From: Paracyclopina nana
Taxonomy: Eukaryota; Arthropoda; Copepoda; Cyclopoida; Cyclopettidae
Assembly (NCBI GenBank): GCA_019096065.1
Contig: JAGUCH010000006.1
Location: 1,136,001 to 1,200,000 of the forward strand
Direction: 5' to 3'
Length of the DNA: 64,000 bases
The translations under genes were made by a program, and so were the position numbers. Of the stretch, positions 61,001-64,000 are shown piece after piece (the stretch's first letter is position 1; each line of letters begins with the position of its first letter). The notes under the pieces are model-generated. The model saw only the letters and a list, made by a program, of their open reading frames with translations. It was not told the origin of the DNA and did no database searches.

Positions 61001-61867
61001 TTGATTGAGTGGAATGTCGTCATTAAACGACCTGCGGGCTCAGTAATATTTCCTTTGGCTACAATATAACTCTATAGCTACGCAGCGTGACATATGACAC
61101 ATGACCCAAATAAATTCATTTATTACAGACATTCTGCTCAATAATTTCTGAGCAATAATCAGTGCCTTTCAACTGAGTTGCAGCGGCGAAGCAAAAAGTG
61201 GGAAAAAATCGTTTTCGCGGAAAAAATGCACCAACATCAAAGGTATCTTGGCATCATGCGTAAAGTTTTAAAATTGATTACCTCTCGCGAAGAGTAACGC
61301 TTTTTGAGCTGTCTTGTTAGCAAAAACAATTAACCTTATAGCTAATATGGGGTGGGATGATGCTTTCTCAGCTACAAATTGTTGGATAGATCAGTATTTT
61401 CGCATGTTGCGAACATGGACAAAATCAGTCATCGTGTAGCCAAACGCGTATATCAAATTACGCAGACGCAACATATCAAAATTCATATTTGTAAGATAGG
61501 GAACATGTGAGAGAGAGAGAGAGAAAATGCGAATGTTTGTAACTCAATCAAGATGGGAAACGTTGCACAAAACGTTTTTTGTCTGTCGAAGTTTAGCTTC
61601 TACTTCATTTTGCGGCTGCTTTTAAACGGGGCTCTCTGGCATGAAATCACTCTCGCGCGCGTCCTGTTGTTCATGTTTATAAATTCAGCCTAAAAATGAA
61701 CATCTGTTTCCGCATCATTACGACCAAGGTCGAGTGAATTCGAAGAAACTCTGTTTGAATTTTTTCCGAGCAACTGCTTATACAGTAGTATATTTTTCTC
61801 TCTCACTGTATGAAGGGAATTATTGAGCACAGATGATGATGGAATGATGATCACATTTTAATGAATA
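58083..61867. other. Gene-free stretch upstream of KAT7
   Basis: In 3.8 kb I see no convincing gene. The left end should hold the KAT7 promoter. There are short simple repeats: a CAT run near 59778-59795 and a GA run near 61510-61525. A minus-strand frame at 60272-60643 (123 residues) has no domain or supporting context. Given how dense the rest of the window is, distal control sequence or a noncoding RNA is possible. Confidence 0.5.
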
Positions 61868-62092
61868 TCAGACGTCAGAAATCGTTCTCGAGATTGGATT
61901 GTCAAATTCTCGCTCATTTTCGGCCGGTTTGCGTGAAGAAGCCCCACCAACCACGGTGGGAGTGCTGCAGCATAAATTCATGCACGAGCAGAGGGCAAAC
62001 AAAAACCAGGGCAGTGAGAAGTAGATGGCAAACATGAGGCCACTTTGAAGTTCCCACCGGAATTGAGATACCACGTCTTGCTCTCGACCCAT
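61868..62092 (-). CDS. Small single-pass membrane protein (tentative)
   Basis: From the ATG at 62092 the frame encodes 74 residues: a short charged N-terminus (MGREQDVVSQFRWELQ), one hydrophobic helix (SGLMFAIYFSLPWFLFALCS), a Cys cluster (CMNLCC) that could be palmitoylated, and a polar tail with NPISRTISDV at the end. The ordered layout, a reasonable start and a C-terminus that looks like a PDZ-type ligand make it better than chance. It could instead be one exon of a longer gene; an AG lies upstream. No family is recognised. Confidence 0.4.
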   Translation of the reverse strand: MGREQDVVSQFRWELQSGLMFAIYFSLPWFLFALCSCMNLCCSTPTVVGGASSRKPAENEREFDNPISRTISDV

Positions 62093-63012
62093 TTTCCTTC
62101 GGGTTTTTAGCACAACAGTTCCTAGCTAGAAAGCCATTTTCGTACTAAATGGCTAGCATTCACGACGAGGTTTTTGCTTGTGTGGCGAAAATCGATACAT
62201 TTGTACATATATGAGCGCGCATTTAACGCATTTCATGCCTGGGCTACACCATATAATAGCCTTTCTACTCACGTGAAATTAAGTGGTTCTCAAGCGTATA
62301 TCGCATTCACTTATGTATTCAGCATATATACTACTACACTTGCAATATCGCGGATATCGACTAAGAGTGCCCTATTCTCGATACATTTATGCCCATAATC
62401 CACCACTGTATTCGAAATAATGTGCAAGTTTAAAAATAGCAGCTTTTTAATTTTGTGGTCAGTTCTGATTACTTCGTTGGCAGAATTGAGTGAAAGCAAA
62501 CACGCGAGGGCTTTCTAGTATATTTAGCGTTGACTGTAAATATAGTACAAAGTAATTAATCTTGATAGGATTATTATTTATTTTCAGAGACACAAAAAAG
62601 TTGATAGCAGTAAACAATATTTTTTGAGAGAGAGATTGTTGTCTTTCATTCATTCACACTAGCTCTTTTTTTCAGCCTCGTTGCATTTCATCGCCAAGAG
62701 CCAAAAAAAGATATTAGTCTTCTTCTTCTTCGGTTTTTGCTGCAAATTTCACACATTGATGACAGTAAAAAATATGGGGTGGGGGTGAAGAAAATCATCA
62801 TATTGAACATGACATGAAACACTCATCTTCGCATTCTACTTTGTAGTATCTAAAATAAGTAGTAAGTCGCTCAATTGGCATCACCCTCATGGCTGTTGAC
62901 GGTGAATACATTTTTGTACAAAATTGCTGCTGTCAAGCAATTCTTGCTAAGTACTGGAGTCGGATAGATGTTTTTAGTTTTTTTGAATTTTCTTCATGCA
63001 AGTACTTTTTGA
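62093..63012. other. Intergenic, downstream of caveolin
   Basis: No gene is called. This is AT-rich sequence with the caveolin 3' untranslated region at its right end. Confidence 0.45.
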
Positions 63013-64000
63013 TTAGGCCTCTTGAACCATTCGCTTTTCCACGCTCATCCTGGAGAAGACATGGCCAAAAGCGGAGCACACCGGCTCCACAGTGACTCGC
63101 ATGAGTCCGACGACAACCTGAAAATGTAGTACAATGATATAACCATCATCAGCACGATACCTCCAGAATTGATGGAGGAAAGATGAGGAGCAACAAAGCA
63201 TGAAAAAAGAAGACAATTCTTCTCAGTTGGAACGTTTGAAGCATAATTTATAGGCACAAAATGCTCTTTTATGTGAAATGCACTCATAAAGAGAAGTTGA
63301 TCTTACCCTTCTAAGAACGGCCACGTTGAGATCCAGAACGCGGAGAGCGGGAGACACAACCCAAATGTAGACCACAGTGAGGAGTGCGAACACAAAAGCC
63401 CACACCAGAGCAGCCGGAATCGCGATGAGAGAAGCGAAGATTTTGTAGAACCAAGACTTGGTCTGGCTGAAGACGACAAAGGCCAACTTCCACACCCAGT
63501 CAAAGCCTTGGGCAGCTTTGGGCTCGGCAATCACGTCATCGAAATCGAGCTGAAGTGAGCAAATAAGTAGTAGTAAAACAATGCATATATAAACGACGAC
63601 GCGCCCCATTTTTCCTGTCAACCTACTGCTGAGCCCTGTGATGGGATCACGTTTTCTTTTTGCTCTCTGCAATATCTGCTATTATAAACTTTTACCCCGC
63701 ATACGCCCCACCATAATGCGCGTTTTTGTGCGCGCGCGCAGCAAAAACGATTTCTTTTCACCACCCACGGAAGCAAAAAGTGCGGGAAAATACTGTAAAC
63801 TGGCCAAATGCTGCACATGTGTGCATGGCCGTTATGTCATTAAACTCACATCAATTTCCACGTTGACGTTGTTGCAGTCCCTGTTGCCCAAATCCAGATC
63901 CTTGGTGAAGAGATCAATGCAGTTGGGGCCGGGCTCCTTTTTCTCCTTGGGCTTCTTCTCCTTCTTCTCCTTCTTCTTCTTCTTGTCCTTCTCAGTGGAG
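63013..64000 (-). CDS. CAV: Caveolin (5' part outside window)
   Basis: Caveolin is a cholesterol-binding, hairpin-inserted scaffold of the plasma membrane. Three exons are read: 63850-64000 (open at the window edge), 63307-63549 and 63013-63117. The N-terminal part seen is very Lys/Glu-rich (a run of about 30 residues), then LFTKDLDLGNRDCNNVNVEI. The signature FDDVIAEP follows, then the scaffolding segment GFDWVWKLAFVVFSQTKSWF, the hydrophobic hairpin (FASLIAIPAALVWAFVFALL), and the C-terminal membrane part (VSPALRVLDLNVAVLRRVVV). The last exon ends VEPVCSAFGHVFSRM plus a short tail. The start codon lies beyond position 64000. Caveolins occur in nematodes and many arthropods but not Drosophila. 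The highly charged N-terminus is longer and more basic than in vertebrate CAV1. Confidence 0.93.

Overview
The window is nuclear DNA from a compact invertebrate animal genome, most likely an arthropod outside the insects. Genes are close together, introns are mostly 50-100 bp with GT/AG borders, and the proteins are typical animal ones (Dscam-type receptor, Crk, 14-3-3 epsilon, CaMKI, RFX, KAT7, caveolin). A gulonolactone-oxidase-family gene and a caveolin gene, both missing from Drosophila, fit a crustacean or chelicerate better than a fly. This placement is inference.

Layout. 325-1628 (+) is the 3' end of a Dscam-like receptor gene. 1729-5769 (-) is an ALMS-motif protein. 6447-25340 is one very large LTR retroelement of about 18.9 kb: two 613-bp LTRs that read as identical, a 4-bp target duplication GTAA, a tRNA-Pro-like primer site, gag, a very long pol of Ty3/Gypsy-type order, an unidentified third ORF, an envelope-like membrane protein, and a probable antisense membrane-protein gene between pol and the third ORF. 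It sits in the short gap between two divergent host genes. 25651-27717 (+) is slingshot cofilin phosphatase, almost intronless. Then come PCID2 (+), UBXN7 (-), DMAC2L/ATP5S (+), an RFX4-like transcription factor (+), CRK (-), INTS12 (+), CaMKI (-) with a pair of look-alike exons, 14-3-3 epsilon (-), a gulonolactone-oxidase-like gene (+) whose cofactor and active-site motifs are altered, two related small secreted-protein genes (-), a foldback-type repeat at about 53.64-54.50 kb, the histone acetyltransferase KAT7/HBO1 (-), a small possible membrane protein (-) and the 3' part of a caveolin gene (-), which runs off the window end.

The host genes are not one pathway. They are a mixed housekeeping and signalling neighbourhood. 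The strongest things to follow up are the giant retroelement with its extra ORFs and antisense gene, the CaMKI exon pair separated by only 34 bp, the altered GULO-family protein, the secreted-protein pair and the mirrored CGCAC-CTACA repeat array. All exon borders were read by eye from GT/AG sites, frame and family similarity; no alignment or expression data were available.
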